From the NCBI RefSeq assembly GCF_900102085.1, contig NZ_FMVM01000012.1:62001-126000 (forward strand): DNA of 64,000 nt, given 5' to 3'. Of the stretch, positions 1-8,956 are shown one piece after another. The translations under genes and the position numbers were made by a program. Position 1 is the stretch's first letter; each line of letters opens with the position of its first letter. Source of the DNA: Paenibacillus polysaccharolyticus (lineage in GTDB: Bacteria; Bacillota; Bacilli; Paenibacillales; Paenibacillaceae). The notes under the pieces were generated by a model. The model did no database searches and was not told the DNA's origin. It was given only the letters and a program-made list of their open reading frames with translations.

Positions 1-639
1 TTCACTAAGACTGCTTGGCTTGCCTGTTCTCGTTTCCGCATGGCTCTTGCCGTATTGCAACAGATGATCTACATATTTCCCCAAAATATCACATTCAATG
101 TTGACGGTATCTCCTGTCTTTTTGACATTCAAAACCGTTTCCCCAATCGTATGGGGAATAATCGAAACCGTGAAGGAACTTTGAGTCGTCTGTACCACTG
201 TCAAGCTAATCCCATCCAAAGTGACCGAACCTTTTGGAATTAGAAATTTGAAAAGTTCATGGTCACCCGGTCTGATCTCAAAAACAACTGCATTCTGATC
301 CCGAGTAATACTACCGATAACCCCAGTCCCATCCACATGTCCCTGCACGATATGACCGCCGAATCGTCCACCGGACAACATGGCCCGCTCCAGATTAACC
401 TTACTGCCGGACTGAAGCTGATTGAGATTGGTGTGTCGATACGTTTCCGGCATGACGTCTGCGGTAAAACCACCGCCTTCCAGCGTGGTCGCGGTAAGAC
501 AAACCCCGTTAACCGCAACACTGTCACCAATTTTTAGATCGTCCATAATGACAGAAGCAGCGATGTTCAGAACTAGGGCCTCACCTTTACGGCCAATGCG
601 CCGGATCTGACCGACTTCTTCCACCAAACCCGTAAACAT
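1..639 (-). CDS. ribE: Riboflavin synthase alpha chain, 3-prime end outside window
   Basis: Riboflavin synthase converts two molecules of 6,7-dimethyl-8-ribityllumazine to riboflavin plus a pyrimidinedione in the cytoplasm. The ATG at 639 follows an AGGAGG-like site and the frame stays open to base 1, giving about 213 codons, so only the last few residues are missing. The N-terminus MFTGLVEEVG is the family hallmark. Two lumazine-binding barrel repeats can be seen, the second beginning near residue 95 with GHIVQGHVDGTG. The gene starts 12 bp after the ribD stop and is the second gene of a riboswitch-controlled rib operon, where ribBA and ribH would be expected next beyond the edge. Identification is secure; only the C-terminus is unseen. 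Confidence 0.93.
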   Translation of the reverse strand, partial: MFTGLVEEVGQIRRIGRKGEALVLNIAASVIMDDLKIGDSVAVNGVCLTATTLEGGGFTADVMPETYRHTNLNQLQSGSKVNLERAMLSGGRFGGHIVQGHVDGTGVIGSITRDQNAVVFEIRPGDHELFKFLIPKGSVTLDGISLTVVQTTQSSFTVSIIPHTIGETVLNVKKTGDTVNIECDILGKYVDHLLQYGKSHAETRTGKPSSLSE

Positions 640-651
640 GCTATCTTCCTC

Positions 652-1755
652 CTATTCTGGCCAAATCGGAATACCGCCAATGCTAATATTATCTCCAACT
701 TGCTCAATTTCCAGCTGATGCAATTGGATTGCCTGACTCATGCGCTCTACGCCTTCAAAACGGAAACTTCCCGGAGTATCATATCCACCCACAATCTTGG
801 GAGCGATAAACATCAGTAAACGATCTACGAGCCGTGCTTCCAGCATTGCACCATTTAGTGTACCGCCGCCTTCCAGCAGAATCGAACCAATATCCCGCTC
901 TCCCAGTTTGCTCAGCCCATGTAGCAAATCTACGCGTGGTCCAGGCCCACAGCGAATAATTTCAACACCGTAAGCCTCGAGTCGCTCAGCCGCTTCCTGG
1001 CTAGCCTCATCGGTTGTAAGCACCCAAGTTGGCGCAAGTCCATCCTTGACCATTTTGGAGCCTACAGGCAACCTCAGCTTGGAATCCACAACGATCCGTA
1101 CCGGACTGATGCCTTCTACCTGCAAGCGGGTAGTCAGCTCCGGATTATCGGCGATTACCGTATCCACGCCAACCATAATGCCTTGATGACGATGACGAAG
1201 CGCATGCACGATCTCACGCGCCAGTTCGTTGGAGATCCATTTGCTGTCCCCGCTACGCGTAGCAATTTTTCCATCCAGCGTAGAAGCTGTTTTGAGGGTA
1301 ACGAAAGGAAGGCCTGTTGTAATAAACTTGATAAACTTTTCATTCATACGTCTTCCGCGTTCGCGCAAAACACCCACTTCAACTTCGATGCCTTGTTGAC
1401 GCAACATACTAATGCCTGTACCAGAAACCTGCGGATTCGGATCTTCACAACAAACCACCACCCGTTTAACCTTCTCATGGATCAAACGTTCGCTACAGGG
1501 TGGCGTTTTGCCATAATGACTGCAAGGTTCAAGCGTTACGTAAACGGTACTACCCTCCGCGTCGCTTCCAGCCATATTCAGCGCATGCACCTCTGCATGG
1601 CCTGTACCTCGTTTCAGATGGCTTCCTAGACCAACAACACGTCCTTCTTTAACAACGACACATCCTACGACAGGATTAATTCCAGTCTGTCCTTGTGCCC
1701 GTTCTGCCATATCCAGTGCTAACGCCATATAAAATTCATCATTGATCATTTCCAT
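652..1755 (-). CDS. ribD: Bifunctional riboflavin deaminase/reductase RibD
   Basis: RibD carries out two consecutive steps of riboflavin synthesis: deamination of the pyrimidine ring of 2,5-diamino-6-ribosylamino-pyrimidinone phosphate, then NADPH-dependent reduction of the ribose side chain. The N-terminal cytidine-deaminase-like domain has the zinc ligands His53 in HAEVHAL and Cys78/Cys87 in PCSHYGKTPPC, with Glu55 as proton shuttle. The reductase domain fills roughly residues 147-367, with TLDGKIATRSGDSKWIS and the nucleotide-binding segment ILLEGGGTLNGA. The length of 367 aa is normal. The start at 1755 follows GGGGTGA. It is the first gene of the rib operon, downstream of an FMN riboswitch and a leader terminator. 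Confidence 0.95.
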   Translation of the reverse strand: MEMINDEFYMALALDMAERAQGQTGINPVVGCVVVKEGRVVGLGSHLKRGTGHAEVHALNMAGSDAEGSTVYVTLEPCSHYGKTPPCSERLIHEKVKRVVVCCEDPNPQVSGTGISMLRQQGIEVEVGVLRERGRRMNEKFIKFITTGLPFVTLKTASTLDGKIATRSGDSKWISNELAREIVHALRHRHQGIMVGVDTVIADNPELTTRLQVEGISPVRIVVDSKLRLPVGSKMVKDGLAPTWVLTTDEASQEAAERLEAYGVEIIRCGPGPRVDLLHGLSKLGERDIGSILLEGGGTLNGAMLEARLVDRLLMFIAPKIVGGYDTPGSFRFEGVERMSQAIQLHQLEIEQVGDNISIGGIPIWPE

Positions 1756-1785
1756 ATCCGTTCACCCCACGGTTATAATCTCGAA

Positions 1786-1823
1786 CTAAAAAATCCCCAC
1801 CGAACAATCTGTTCAGGTAGGGA
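1786..1823 (-). terminator. Leader terminator of the rib operon
   Basis: On the minus strand a stem (CCCTACCTGAACAGA pairing with TTGTTCGGTGGGG) is followed directly by a run of six to seven T. It lies between the FMN riboswitch and the ribD start, so it is the likely output hairpin of the riboswitch. It is about 280 nt from the aptamer, farther than in most rib leaders. Confidence 0.75.
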
Positions 1824-2102
1824 TGATGGAAGACTACTGTCATCTGCAGGAGAGATGAAACACACCAATACCGACACTTCACCAAAACCAGTTAACAGGT
1901 AAGTGAAAACAAACACATACCTTATTGCATACCCATTCGAGCTGTAGAATGATATACAAAAAATCAGGTGAAGAGTTCTATATAACGGTATTATGTATTA
2001 GAAAACTCATTATAAACAAGCCTTCCACACATATCATCCAAACGAGCTGAATGCTATGCGACATCACTCCTGCGGAGTGCAACCACACCGGCTTACACCC
2101 AC

Positions 2103-2262
2103 TCCTTCTCCCATCCAGACTATACTGTCGGTTCTGGAATTACACCAGATCAGCCATCTGCTATAAGCAGACAGGTCACGGACTTTGCCATATCGGTGGA
2201 AAATAAATCCCCAACACGCATCACCGCCGGTAGGGAATTACACCCTGCCCTGAAGGATCGCT
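2103..2262 (-). promoter_or_regulatory. FMN riboswitch (RFN element)
   Basis: Read on the minus strand, the segment contains the conserved RFN blocks in order: GATCCTTCAGGGCAGGGTG, AATTCCCTACCGGCGGTGA, the variable arm, AAAGTCCGTGACC, the CTGATCTGGTGTAATTCCAG arm and GAACCGACAGTATAGTCTGGATGGGAGAAG (given here in overlapping short pieces). These are the FMN-binding junction sequences. High FMN should favour termination at 1786-1823 before ribD. The element lies 348 nt upstream of ribD. A TTGACA hexamer upstream, near 2295, may be the -35 of the promoter. Confidence 0.96.
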
Positions 2263-2413
2263 TTCGTTATTAATTGGATGTTAGCACTTTAATGTCAAAA
2301 AATCAATTCATTTTTGTTTCTTTTTGTCACATACTAACTTTTAATAAGCATTTATATTACAAAATCCGCATCTCAGACGAGACACGGACTTCATCAATAT
2401 TGGAAAATAAATT

Positions 2414-3739
2414 CTAAAGGTCTGGAAAACACCAGCTTGCCATGTGCCTCAAATCCTTTGCAGCATGGAACGGAACACTCTCAGGTTTGGGCTGGGAAGC
2501 ATTAGGTGCTGGCATATCGCGGGCTACTCTTCTGACCCAACTGGTCGAGTCGATTCCAATGGCCGAACACTGCCAGCGCTCATCCGGCCTTGGACGAACG
2601 GTCAGAATAAGGTCTTCTTTTCCCGGCATATCGGGGAACACGCCATCCAGATATTCAACAATGGTACGTTTGTCCTTCACTTCATGACAATATACAGTAA
2701 CCCAAGAACCACTAAGTACTTTCACTGCATATACGTCTCCAGGCTGCACTTCACCTGTACCGGCATCCGGAGATTTTTTCGGCACCTTCGCCTTGGTACC
2801 TACACCTCGTCTGCTTTCAAATGCACCAATAACGGTCTCACTCGCCAGTGGTTTCGGTTCAGGCTTGTTCTCAAGCGATACATCACTGCAATCGAATTCA
2901 CCAAAGATCAGGTTCAAATTGTGCTCGTTGATTCCTACAGATGAATCCCACCATGCCAAGGGAGCTTGTACCTCAACGCGTGTATTAGGTCTCTTGTCGC
3001 GTTCTGCATATGAGGTGAAGGCTGTAATCATTCCTGGCTGTTCTGGCGTTTCCAGAATGCCGATCAGCGCCAGCGTTTCAAGCAGGTCGCGGTAAACATA
3101 TACCTTTTTCGTTGGTAGCAGTTGTTCTTTTTTGAGCGCATCCGCTGCCTTGCTGTACCGAGTCTTGGGTGGCAGATTGCGCAGCACCGTTAACACGGCG
3201 CGCAGCGTCCAGCGATCATATTCACACGGAACAGGAAGCTCCTGCGAAGCGGCCATTTCTCTCAGAGCGAGTACATGTCCAAATATATCTCCATCGAGCG
3301 GTGTGCCGTTGGTTATTCGCCAGTACCACTGAAGCGAAGTATCTACTCCGTCATTCACATCCAAACCACAGATCTGGCACTTATGACTGGAAGAATATGG
3401 ATCATATTCATGATCAGGTATACTGGTTGCGATCAGTTTTCCTGTAAGAAGTGAACGCCAGATCATTGGCGCTGACCAGAGAGAAGCCACAAACGCCTGA
3501 GCAGCCTCCTGAAGCGTCCAACGCTCAGCCAATGTTCTCAGTTCTCGGATTGTCTCCTCATGTTGCGGTCTTTCAAAGTGATTAGGCTCATGTCCGGTAG
3601 CCTCTAGTGCCTGTAATTGTTCCGCCGATACGTCCTCTGGCACATTGTGTCTTGAAGCGCGCAACTCCTCGTCCCAAATCGTGCTCTCACTATAAATGTG
3701 TTGAAGTAATTTAAGTTGCTGTACAACATCTAAAGTCAA
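2414..3739 (-). CDS. Conserved hypothetical protein with a CxxC knuckle
   Basis: This 441-aa protein is not assigned to a named family here. The TTG start at 3739 is preceded by GAAAGGATG at suitable spacing. It has no signal peptide and no membrane segment. A single CQICG knuckle sits near residue 120 in a segment with several His and Asp residues, so one metal site is possible. The middle part resembles a helical region with an ADALKKEQLLPTKK helix-turn-helix-like patch, and the C-terminal part (after a Pro/Lys-rich linker near residues 310-335) looks like a small beta domain (VYAVKVLSGSWVTVYCHEV). It is monocistronic, lying between the rib leader and the ppiB terminator. A role cannot be inferred from its neighbours. 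Confidence 0.7.
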   Translation of the reverse strand: MTLDVVQQLKLLQHIYSESTIWDEELRASRHNVPEDVSAEQLQALEATGHEPNHFERPQHEETIRELRTLAERWTLQEAAQAFVASLWSAPMIWRSLLTGKLIATSIPDHEYDPYSSSHKCQICGLDVNDGVDTSLQWYWRITNGTPLDGDIFGHVLALREMAASQELPVPCEYDRWTLRAVLTVLRNLPPKTRYSKAADALKKEQLLPTKKVYVYRDLLETLALIGILETPEQPGMITAFTSYAERDKRPNTRVEVQAPLAWWDSSVGINEHNLNLIFGEFDCSDVSLENKPEPKPLASETVIGAFESRRGVGTKAKVPKKSPDAGTGEVQPGDVYAVKVLSGSWVTVYCHEVKDKRTIVEYLDGVFPDMPGKEDLILTVRPRPDERWQCSAIGIDSTSWVRRVARDMPAPNASQPKPESVPFHAAKDLRHMASWCFPDL

Positions 3740-3938
3740 AGTAACAACATCCTTTCACAGTAGTTCTGAAAACATGCATGCTCAGTATATCCGTGCGCTG
3801 TCAAACCTCATGTATTCGGTCTCAACAATCTGTTCCTAGCTAGAATAACCTACGTTCAACTCGTCCCGCCAGTTCCTTTAAGCTTATTTTTGATAACACT
3901 TTGCAAGGCAATTACGCAAAAAAGTTGTACAATGCACA

Positions 3939-3979
3939 AAACCCCTGGTACTTCCGTAATAGGAATGTACCAGGGGTTA
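3939..3979 (-). terminator. Terminator after ppiB
   Basis: A perfect 12-bp inverted repeat, AACCCCTGGTAC/GTACCAGGGGTT, stands 33 bp past the ppiB stop. On the minus strand it is followed by TTTTG. It may also work for transcripts from the other direction. Confidence 0.7.
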
Positions 3980-4010
3980 ACTTGATGCCGCCGAGCAGAT
4001 TCAGTTGAAA

Positions 4011-4442
4011 TTAAACTTCTACAACTTCAACAGTTTCCATTTTGTCGCGGCCTTCGAATGCATCAACAAACTCCATACCTTTGCTTACTTTACCAAATAC
4101 AGTATGTTGTCCGTCCAAATGTGGCTGCGGTTGGTAGCAGATGTAGAACTGGCTTCCGCCTGTGTTGCGGCCAGCATGTGCCATCGCAAGTGTTCCACGC
4201 TCGTGTTTGTTCGGGTTGATCTCACAGTTGATTGTGTAACCAGGACCGCCAGTACCGGAACCACTAGGGCATCCGCCTTGAGCTACGAAGCCCGGAATTA
4301 CACGGTGGAAAACGAGTCCGTTATAGAAACCGGAGTTTGCCAATTTTTCAAAGTTTGCTACGGTGTTTGGAGCTTCTTGATCGAACAGGTCAATCAGAAC
4401 TTCTCCGCCGTTTGCCAATTTAATTTTCGCTTGTTTCGCCAT
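4011..4442 (-). CDS. ppiB: Peptidyl-prolyl cis-trans isomerase, cyclophilin type
   Basis: Cytoplasmic cyclophilin that catalyses cis-trans isomerisation of Xaa-Pro bonds. The start is set at the ATG at 4442 (MAKQAKIKLANGG) because it follows GAAAGGAG at 7-nt spacing; the open frame extends upstream but without a site. The resulting 143 aa match the compact bacterial PpiB size. Catalytic and binding-pocket motifs are present: FHRVIPGFVAQGG with the essential Arg, SGTGGPGY, GTLAMAH, and NTGGSQFYI. A C-terminal DGQHTVFGKV completes the fold. It sits downstream of lysA as in B. subtilis, and a GC-rich hairpin separates the two genes. Confidence 0.93.
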   Translation of the reverse strand: MAKQAKIKLANGGEVLIDLFDQEAPNTVANFEKLANSGFYNGLVFHRVIPGFVAQGGCPSGSGTGGPGYTINCEINPNKHERGTLAMAHAGRNTGGSQFYICYQPQPHLDGQHTVFGKVSKGMEFVDAFEGRDKMETVEVVEV

Positions 4443-4635
4443 ATGTAAATGACTCCTTTCAATTTTGAGCAAAAGTAATTGTGATGCAATACCAAACTTG
4501 TGGTCAAGCATTACAGCACTTTTCTTAGTGTACACCGAAAAGGGCCGAATCGCAAAAGAAAGAGCTATATTTTTGATTTTCTACTCTCAAATACAAGCCT
4601 TCAAGCGTGCCAAATAGCTACAATGTCCATGACAA

Positions 4636-4666
4636 AGGACGGAAGGGGCAAGCCCCTTCCGTCCTC
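4636..4666 (-). terminator. Hairpin between lysA and ppiB
   Basis: A 13-bp perfect stem (GGACGGAAGGGGC/GCCCCTTCCGTCC) with a 2-nt loop lies just past the lysA stop. The T-run on the minus strand is weak (CTTTGTC), so this is a strong hairpin but a less certain terminator. Confidence 0.55.
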
Positions 4667-4689
4667 ATCTAGCGCTATAGGAACTTGAA

Positions 4690-6021
4690 TTAACGAGTAA
4701 CTGGCTGTTTGCCAATACGCGCTGGCACGAGGTCGTTTTGGATAATGTCCTGATATGACTCACGACGTACAACCACATCGCCTTGACCATCTTTGACAAA
4801 CACAACCGCCGGACGACGAATCCGGTTGTAGTTGCTTGCCATGGAGTAGTTATATGCCCCTGTGCAAGCTACGGCAAGCAGATCACCGCTCTCCACTTTT
4901 GGCAGATCCAGATCCCATATCAACATGTCACCGCTCTCGCAACATTTACCCGCTACAGAGACCGTTTCTGTTGCCGCTTCGTTTGCACGATTTGCCAGTA
5001 CAGCCTCATATTTGGACTCATACAATGCAGGACGTGGGTTATCCGTCATACCACCGTCTACAGCTACGTATTTACGCACGCCTGGAATGTCTTTGCTCGT
5101 TCCAACGGTGTACAGCGTTGTACCTGCTTCACCTACGATGCTGCGGCCTGGCTCAACCCAAATTTCAGGCACTGCATAGCCGATTTGTGCAAAATGATTT
5201 TTTACCGCATCGGTAATGGCCTTCACATACTGAGCCACTTCAAGCGGCGTGTCACCGTCAATATAACGGATTCCGAATCCGCCGCCCAGGTTTACGACTT
5301 TGAATGCCACATTCAGGCGCTCATATACACTTGCTGCAAATTCAGCAACACGTTGAACCGCCATCTGGAACCCTTCCACCTCAAAGATCTGGGAGCCGAT
5401 GTGAGAATGAACACCAAGCAATACCAGGTTGGATTGTTTGGATGCAAGTTCAATCGCCTCAAATGCTGTACCGTTGCCGATATCAAAACCGAACTTGGAG
5501 TCCGTTTGTCCTGTCGAAATATATTCATGCGTATGCGCCTCAACACCCGGCGTTACACGCAGGAGGATGTTTACTTTACGGTTTTTGTCCGCTGCGACAG
5601 CTTGGAGCAGGTGCAACTCGTTAAAGTTGTCTACTACGAAGCATCCAATCTCAGCGTCAAGCGCCATTTCGATCTCTTCGATCGTTTTGTTATTGCCGTG
5701 GAAATGAATGCGTTCTGCCGGGAAGCCTGCTTGCAATGCCGTGAACAGTTCGCCGTCAGAGACAACATCCAGAGAAAGACCTTCCTCTGCTGCAAGAGCA
5801 CACATCGCCATTACACAGAATGCTTTGCTTGCATATGCAACTTGGAAGCCCAAACCTGAAGCGCGGAAAGCTTCCATGTACTCTCTGCAGCGCTCGCGAA
5901 CCAATTGCTCGTCCACAACATAGAGCGGCGTTCCAAATTGCTCTTTCATATCCGTAACGTCTACTCCACCAATCTCCAGGTGACCTTGCTCATTTATTCT
6001 ACTTGTACCGTGTAAATACAT
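4690..6021 (-). CDS. lysA: Diaminopimelate decarboxylase
   Basis: LysA is the PLP enzyme of the last step of lysine synthesis, meso-diaminopimelate to lysine plus CO2. Family motifs are visible: the Schiff-base lysine in VAYASKAF, HSHIGSQI, the phosphate-binding GGGFGI, EPGRSIVGEAG, and CCESGDML with the cross-subunit catalytic Cys. I place the start at the ATG at 6021 rather than the one at 6030, because the GTGAGG site touches the first ATG but is 10 nt from the second; this gives 443 aa. The gene follows spoVAF as in B. subtilis, where lysA also lies at the end of the spoVA cluster, consistent with diaminopimelate and lysine demand in sporulating cells. Confidence 0.94.
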   Translation of the reverse strand: MYLHGTSRINEQGHLEIGGVDVTDMKEQFGTPLYVVDEQLVRERCREYMEAFRASGLGFQVAYASKAFCVMAMCALAAEEGLSLDVVSDGELFTALQAGFPAERIHFHGNNKTIEEIEMALDAEIGCFVVDNFNELHLLQAVAADKNRKVNILLRVTPGVEAHTHEYISTGQTDSKFGFDIGNGTAFEAIELASKQSNLVLLGVHSHIGSQIFEVEGFQMAVQRVAEFAASVYERLNVAFKVVNLGGGFGIRYIDGDTPLEVAQYVKAITDAVKNHFAQIGYAVPEIWVEPGRSIVGEAGTTLYTVGTSKDIPGVRKYVAVDGGMTDNPRPALYESKYEAVLANRANEAATETVSVAGKCCESGDMLIWDLDLPKVESGDLLAVACTGAYNYSMASNYNRIRRPAVVFVKDGQGDVVVRRESYQDIIQNDLVPARIGKQPVTR

Positions 6022-6124
6022 CGTTTGCATTCCTCACTTTTTGTATACTGGAACAGTTACTATTCCATTGATTTTACACCAGTATATCAAATTAAGCCGG
6101 GAGATGAATGGATTTTTCGGCACA

Positions 6125-7792
6125 TCATTTGTGTTTTTTACTTTTTCGCAATTCACCGTCGGGATCCTCAGACATCTTGGTGTTGTCACGCGTTTTGTTG
6201 AATGATGGACGTTTCTTGCTGACAAGCAATGGAACCCTGAACAGGAAGTTGCCAAATGCCTTTGCATTAAAAGGTATAAATGGCCACAGATACGAGGAGT
6301 TGTATGAACGGTGAATGGTCAACGCCACAATCAGCAACGTTGTTCCAACGACCAGACCCGGCACCTTGAATATCGCAACTGCAACCAGTAGCAATAATCT
6401 GACCAATCTGTTCGCCAGTCCTAACTCGTAACTTGGTGTAGCAAACATTCCGATCGCCGCAATAGCCATGTAGAGCACAACCTCATTGACAAAATACCCC
6501 GTTTTTACCGCGATATCTCCGACCAATATAGCCGCAATCAGACCCATGGCTGAAGCCAGAGGGGTCGGGGTATGAACTGCAGCCATCCGTAATAAGTCTA
6601 CACCCAGCTCGATGAGCAGAAACTGAATAATAATCGGCAGTTTCACGCTTTCCTGTGGGCCGATGAAATCCAAACCGACGGGTTTCAGCGAAGCCTCGAT
6701 GACCATCAGCATCCATAGTGGCAACAGAAACAGAGAGATCAGGATGCCTGCAAAACGCACCCAGCGCAAATAGGTTCCCATAAGAGCAGTCTGCCTGTTC
6801 TCCTCCGCATGTTCGCATAGATCAAAAAAGGTCGTCGGCAAGATCATTACGCTGGGGGAAGTATCTACAAAAATAACGACTCGTCCTTCCAGCAAGTGAG
6901 AAGCTGTAACGTCAGGACGTTCCGAATAACGAACCAGGGGGAATGGATTCCATCCTTTATTAATAATCGCTTCCTCCAACTGTTTATCAGCTGCCGGAAT
7001 GCCGTCGATATCGATACACAGTATTTTTTCACGAACCGAATCGACCTGCACCTTATCCACAATATCGTCAATGTACACCACACATACATCGGTTTGTGTT
7101 CTTCGCCCAACCTGCATGATCTCAAACTTCAGCCCAGGGTCACGTATTCTGCGGCGCACCAGCGTCACATTCGTAAGCAGAGTTTCTGTAAAACCATCCC
7201 GTGAACCGCGAACGACACGTTCAAGCGAAGGCTCCTCGGGGGAGCGAACCGGATAACTCCGAGTATCCATAATGAGAACAGATCGGTCGCCCTCAACAAA
7301 AAAGGCACTCATTCCAGTCAGTACTTTACTAATGACGGCACTCATCTTTTCTACTCGTTCTACCTGGATATGAGGAATGTAACATTCAAAATAAGATTTA
7401 AGCGCGTGATCGGATATTTGATCTGGTGAGAGATACGTTAATCGTTTTAACACTTCAAGCAAAATCTCGTCTTTGGCAAAACCACTCAACATCAGTAGCC
7501 CTACATGTTTGCCACCAAGCACCATCTCCCTCAGCGTAACATCAAAAGACTCGCCAAGACCGAGCACTTGCTTCAATGTGTTTTTGTTATCACTCATGCG
7601 AGGAGAGATGTCGTCATTGTGTTGCCAATAGTGCACGGATTCCTCGATACTGTCAGACATCTCGTTTTGCTTTTTCTTCTGATATTCCCTCTTCTCTTCT
7701 TCCTTCTGGATTTCATAAGCAGACTTATGCATCATATCTTCCGTAGTGCTATCTTCTTGTTCATGACCCGCTTGATTGTTATGTTCGTCCAT
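6125..7792 (-). CDS. spoVAF: SpoVAF / GerA-type spore germination protein
   Basis: Inner-membrane spore protein of the GerA A-subunit family; SpoVAF is thought to work with the SpoVA dipicolinic acid channel during germination. Residues about 60-330 form the soluble N-terminal domain (SFDVTLREMVLGGKHVGLLML, MDTRSYPVRSPEEPS, TETLLTNVTLVRRRI), and residues about 340-520 hold five or six membrane segments with the family motifs HTPTPLASAMGLI and ATPSYELGLANR. The start is set at 7792 because AAGGAGG ends six bases before it. The 555 aa are longer than B. subtilis SpoVAF, owing to an acidic, Gln/Lys-rich N-terminal tail. It follows spoVAB directly; spoVAC, AD and AE are absent between them. Confidence 0.88.
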   Translation of the reverse strand: MDEHNNQAGHEQEDSTTEDMMHKSAYEIQKEEEKREYQKKKQNEMSDSIEESVHYWQHNDDISPRMSDNKNTLKQVLGLGESFDVTLREMVLGGKHVGLLMLSGFAKDEILLEVLKRLTYLSPDQISDHALKSYFECYIPHIQVERVEKMSAVISKVLTGMSAFFVEGDRSVLIMDTRSYPVRSPEEPSLERVVRGSRDGFTETLLTNVTLVRRRIRDPGLKFEIMQVGRRTQTDVCVVYIDDIVDKVQVDSVREKILCIDIDGIPAADKQLEEAIINKGWNPFPLVRYSERPDVTASHLLEGRVVIFVDTSPSVMILPTTFFDLCEHAEENRQTALMGTYLRWVRFAGILISLFLLPLWMLMVIEASLKPVGLDFIGPQESVKLPIIIQFLLIELGVDLLRMAAVHTPTPLASAMGLIAAILVGDIAVKTGYFVNEVVLYMAIAAIGMFATPSYELGLANRLVRLLLLVAVAIFKVPGLVVGTTLLIVALTIHRSYNSSYLWPFIPFNAKAFGNFLFRVPLLVSKKRPSFNKTRDNTKMSEDPDGELRKSKKHK

Positions 7793-7822
7793 GTCCATCC
7801 TCCTTAAACCTGTCATGCTGCT

Positions 7823-8245
7823 TTACCGCTGATAAACGAAAAAGTCAAACAGTGAGCCTGTCATTTTCCCCAGAATCATCGCCAGCAACAGTCCAAACAA
7901 ATATGACCGCATGCCCAACCTTTTAGCCAGAACGGGTAGCACGTTTAATACTTCTGTCAGAGCGGCAGCCAGCAGACCAATAAAAACGCCGCAGAACAAT
8001 CCAACGATCGGGCTGAGCAACATAACGCCATGCATTTTCCAATGCCAGAAATCGGCTACCGTGCCCAGTAGCGAACCTCCAATGAGAGCACCCTCGTACC
8101 AATGCGTTTTGTCATAGGACTGTGTCACTTGAGCCAGTCTCGGAATCATGTCGAGTACAAGAATAAGCGCAATAACACCACTCCCCACAGCGATTCCCCC
8201 GGCAATGCCAAGCACAATGCTGATCGCTCCGTTAAGCACGCTCAT
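7823..8245 (-). CDS. spoVAB: Stage V sporulation protein AB
   Basis: SpoVAB is a small forespore membrane protein needed, with the other SpoVA proteins, for dipicolinic acid uptake into the spore. The 140-aa product has four hydrophobic segments (near residues 5-30, 50-68, 75-100 and 112-137) and the family features GGIAVGSGVIALILVLD and VGLFCGVFIGLLAAALTEVLN. The start at 8245 overlaps the end of spoVAA by 14 bp and follows GGGAG at 10 nt, which indicates translational coupling. Only spoVAA and spoVAF accompany it here. Confidence 0.9.
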   Translation of the reverse strand: MSVLNGAISIVLGIAGGIAVGSGVIALILVLDMIPRLAQVTQSYDKTHWYEGALIGGSLLGTVADFWHWKMHGVMLLSPIVGLFCGVFIGLLAAALTEVLNVLPVLAKRLGMRSYLFGLLLAMILGKMTGSLFDFFVYQR

Positions 8246-8888
8246 CGTCGTTCAACTCCCGTTGATTCTGCTTATGCATACGTTCGGTTTCTTCAATGAC
8301 GACAAATTGGTCTACATTTTGCTGGTAAAGGAACATTTCCACTTCGAGCGGTGTTGGCTCTTCATTCCACTTTTTCTTAAATAGATGGTTGAAAAATACC
8401 GCCATGCCGAAGCCGATCCCAAGGGAATAGGCAAGCTGAAATAAGTACGGATGCTCATCCCGGTGTCCTGTCAGCATCTCTACGATGCGAATCTGTACTT
8501 CCTGCATATTTACGTCTGCGTGAAAATTCATAATGGTCAGTGCTGAACCGAAGAACAGCAGCAACCATACCAGAATAAACAAGGATTTCGAAGCCTTACC
8601 ACTACCTGCCATTACTTCAACTAACGTATGCCCGGACCCCATCAGCTCCACATTCACATCCGGCAGAAGCTGCCGAATCCGGGGAATAATCTGCAAGATG
8701 TCAATAAGGATCAGGTTGCCGTCCTCCGGTCCGGGCTGCAGCAGTTCAAGTTCCAGTAGCCTGTTTTCCTGTTCCTCGGATGAGGCCAGTACGTGGGCAA
8801 TATCCCGCAGTTTGACCGCTCGCCCTCTCTGAATGCGAATCCGGCTGCGCATGCGGACGTAGACCGTGGGAGTGGGTGTCTGGGACAT
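8232..8888 (-). CDS. spoVAA: Stage V sporulation protein AA
   Basis: SpoVAA is the first gene of the spoVA cluster and acts in the inner forespore membrane during dipicolinic acid uptake. The N-terminal soluble half (VYVRMRSRIRIQRGRAVKL then VELMGSGHTLVEV) matches the SpoVAA domain. It is followed by two membrane segments near residues 120-142 and 165-185, and an acidic cytosolic tail. The ATG at 8888 lies 8 nt after AAAGGAG and gives 218 aa; an upstream GTG in frame overlaps that site and is rejected. A sigma-G-like promoter lies about 30 bp upstream. Confidence 0.9.
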   Translation of the reverse strand: MSQTPTPTVYVRMRSRIRIQRGRAVKLRDIAHVLASSEEQENRLLELELLQPGPEDGNLILIDILQIIPRIRQLLPDVNVELMGSGHTLVEVMAGSGKASKSLFILVWLLLFFGSALTIMNFHADVNMQEVQIRIVEMLTGHRDEHPYLFQLAYSLGIGFGMAVFFNHLFKKKWNEEPTPLEVEMFLYQQNVDQFVVIEETERMHKQNQRELNDDERA

Positions 8889-8919
8889 CCACAGCACTCC
8901 TTTACTGCGTAATTTAGGT

Positions 8920-8950
8920 TAGTATTTGAAGAATGTGCAAATTTATTACA
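8920..8950 (-). promoter_or_regulatory. Sigma-G-type promoter of spoVAA
   Basis: On the minus strand TGTAATA (-35 region) and AATACTA (-10 region) are separated by 18 bp. They resemble the sigma-G consensus TGAATA/CATACTA and stand just before spoVAA, a known sigma-G target in B. subtilis. This is a match by eye. Confidence 0.5.
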
Positions 8951-8956
8951 TTTAAG

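Noticed and set aside
4783..5859. 358-codon plus-strand frame
   Set aside because: It is antisense to lysA, has high Cys/Arg/His content and no binding site; it is a shadow of the lysA codon pattern.
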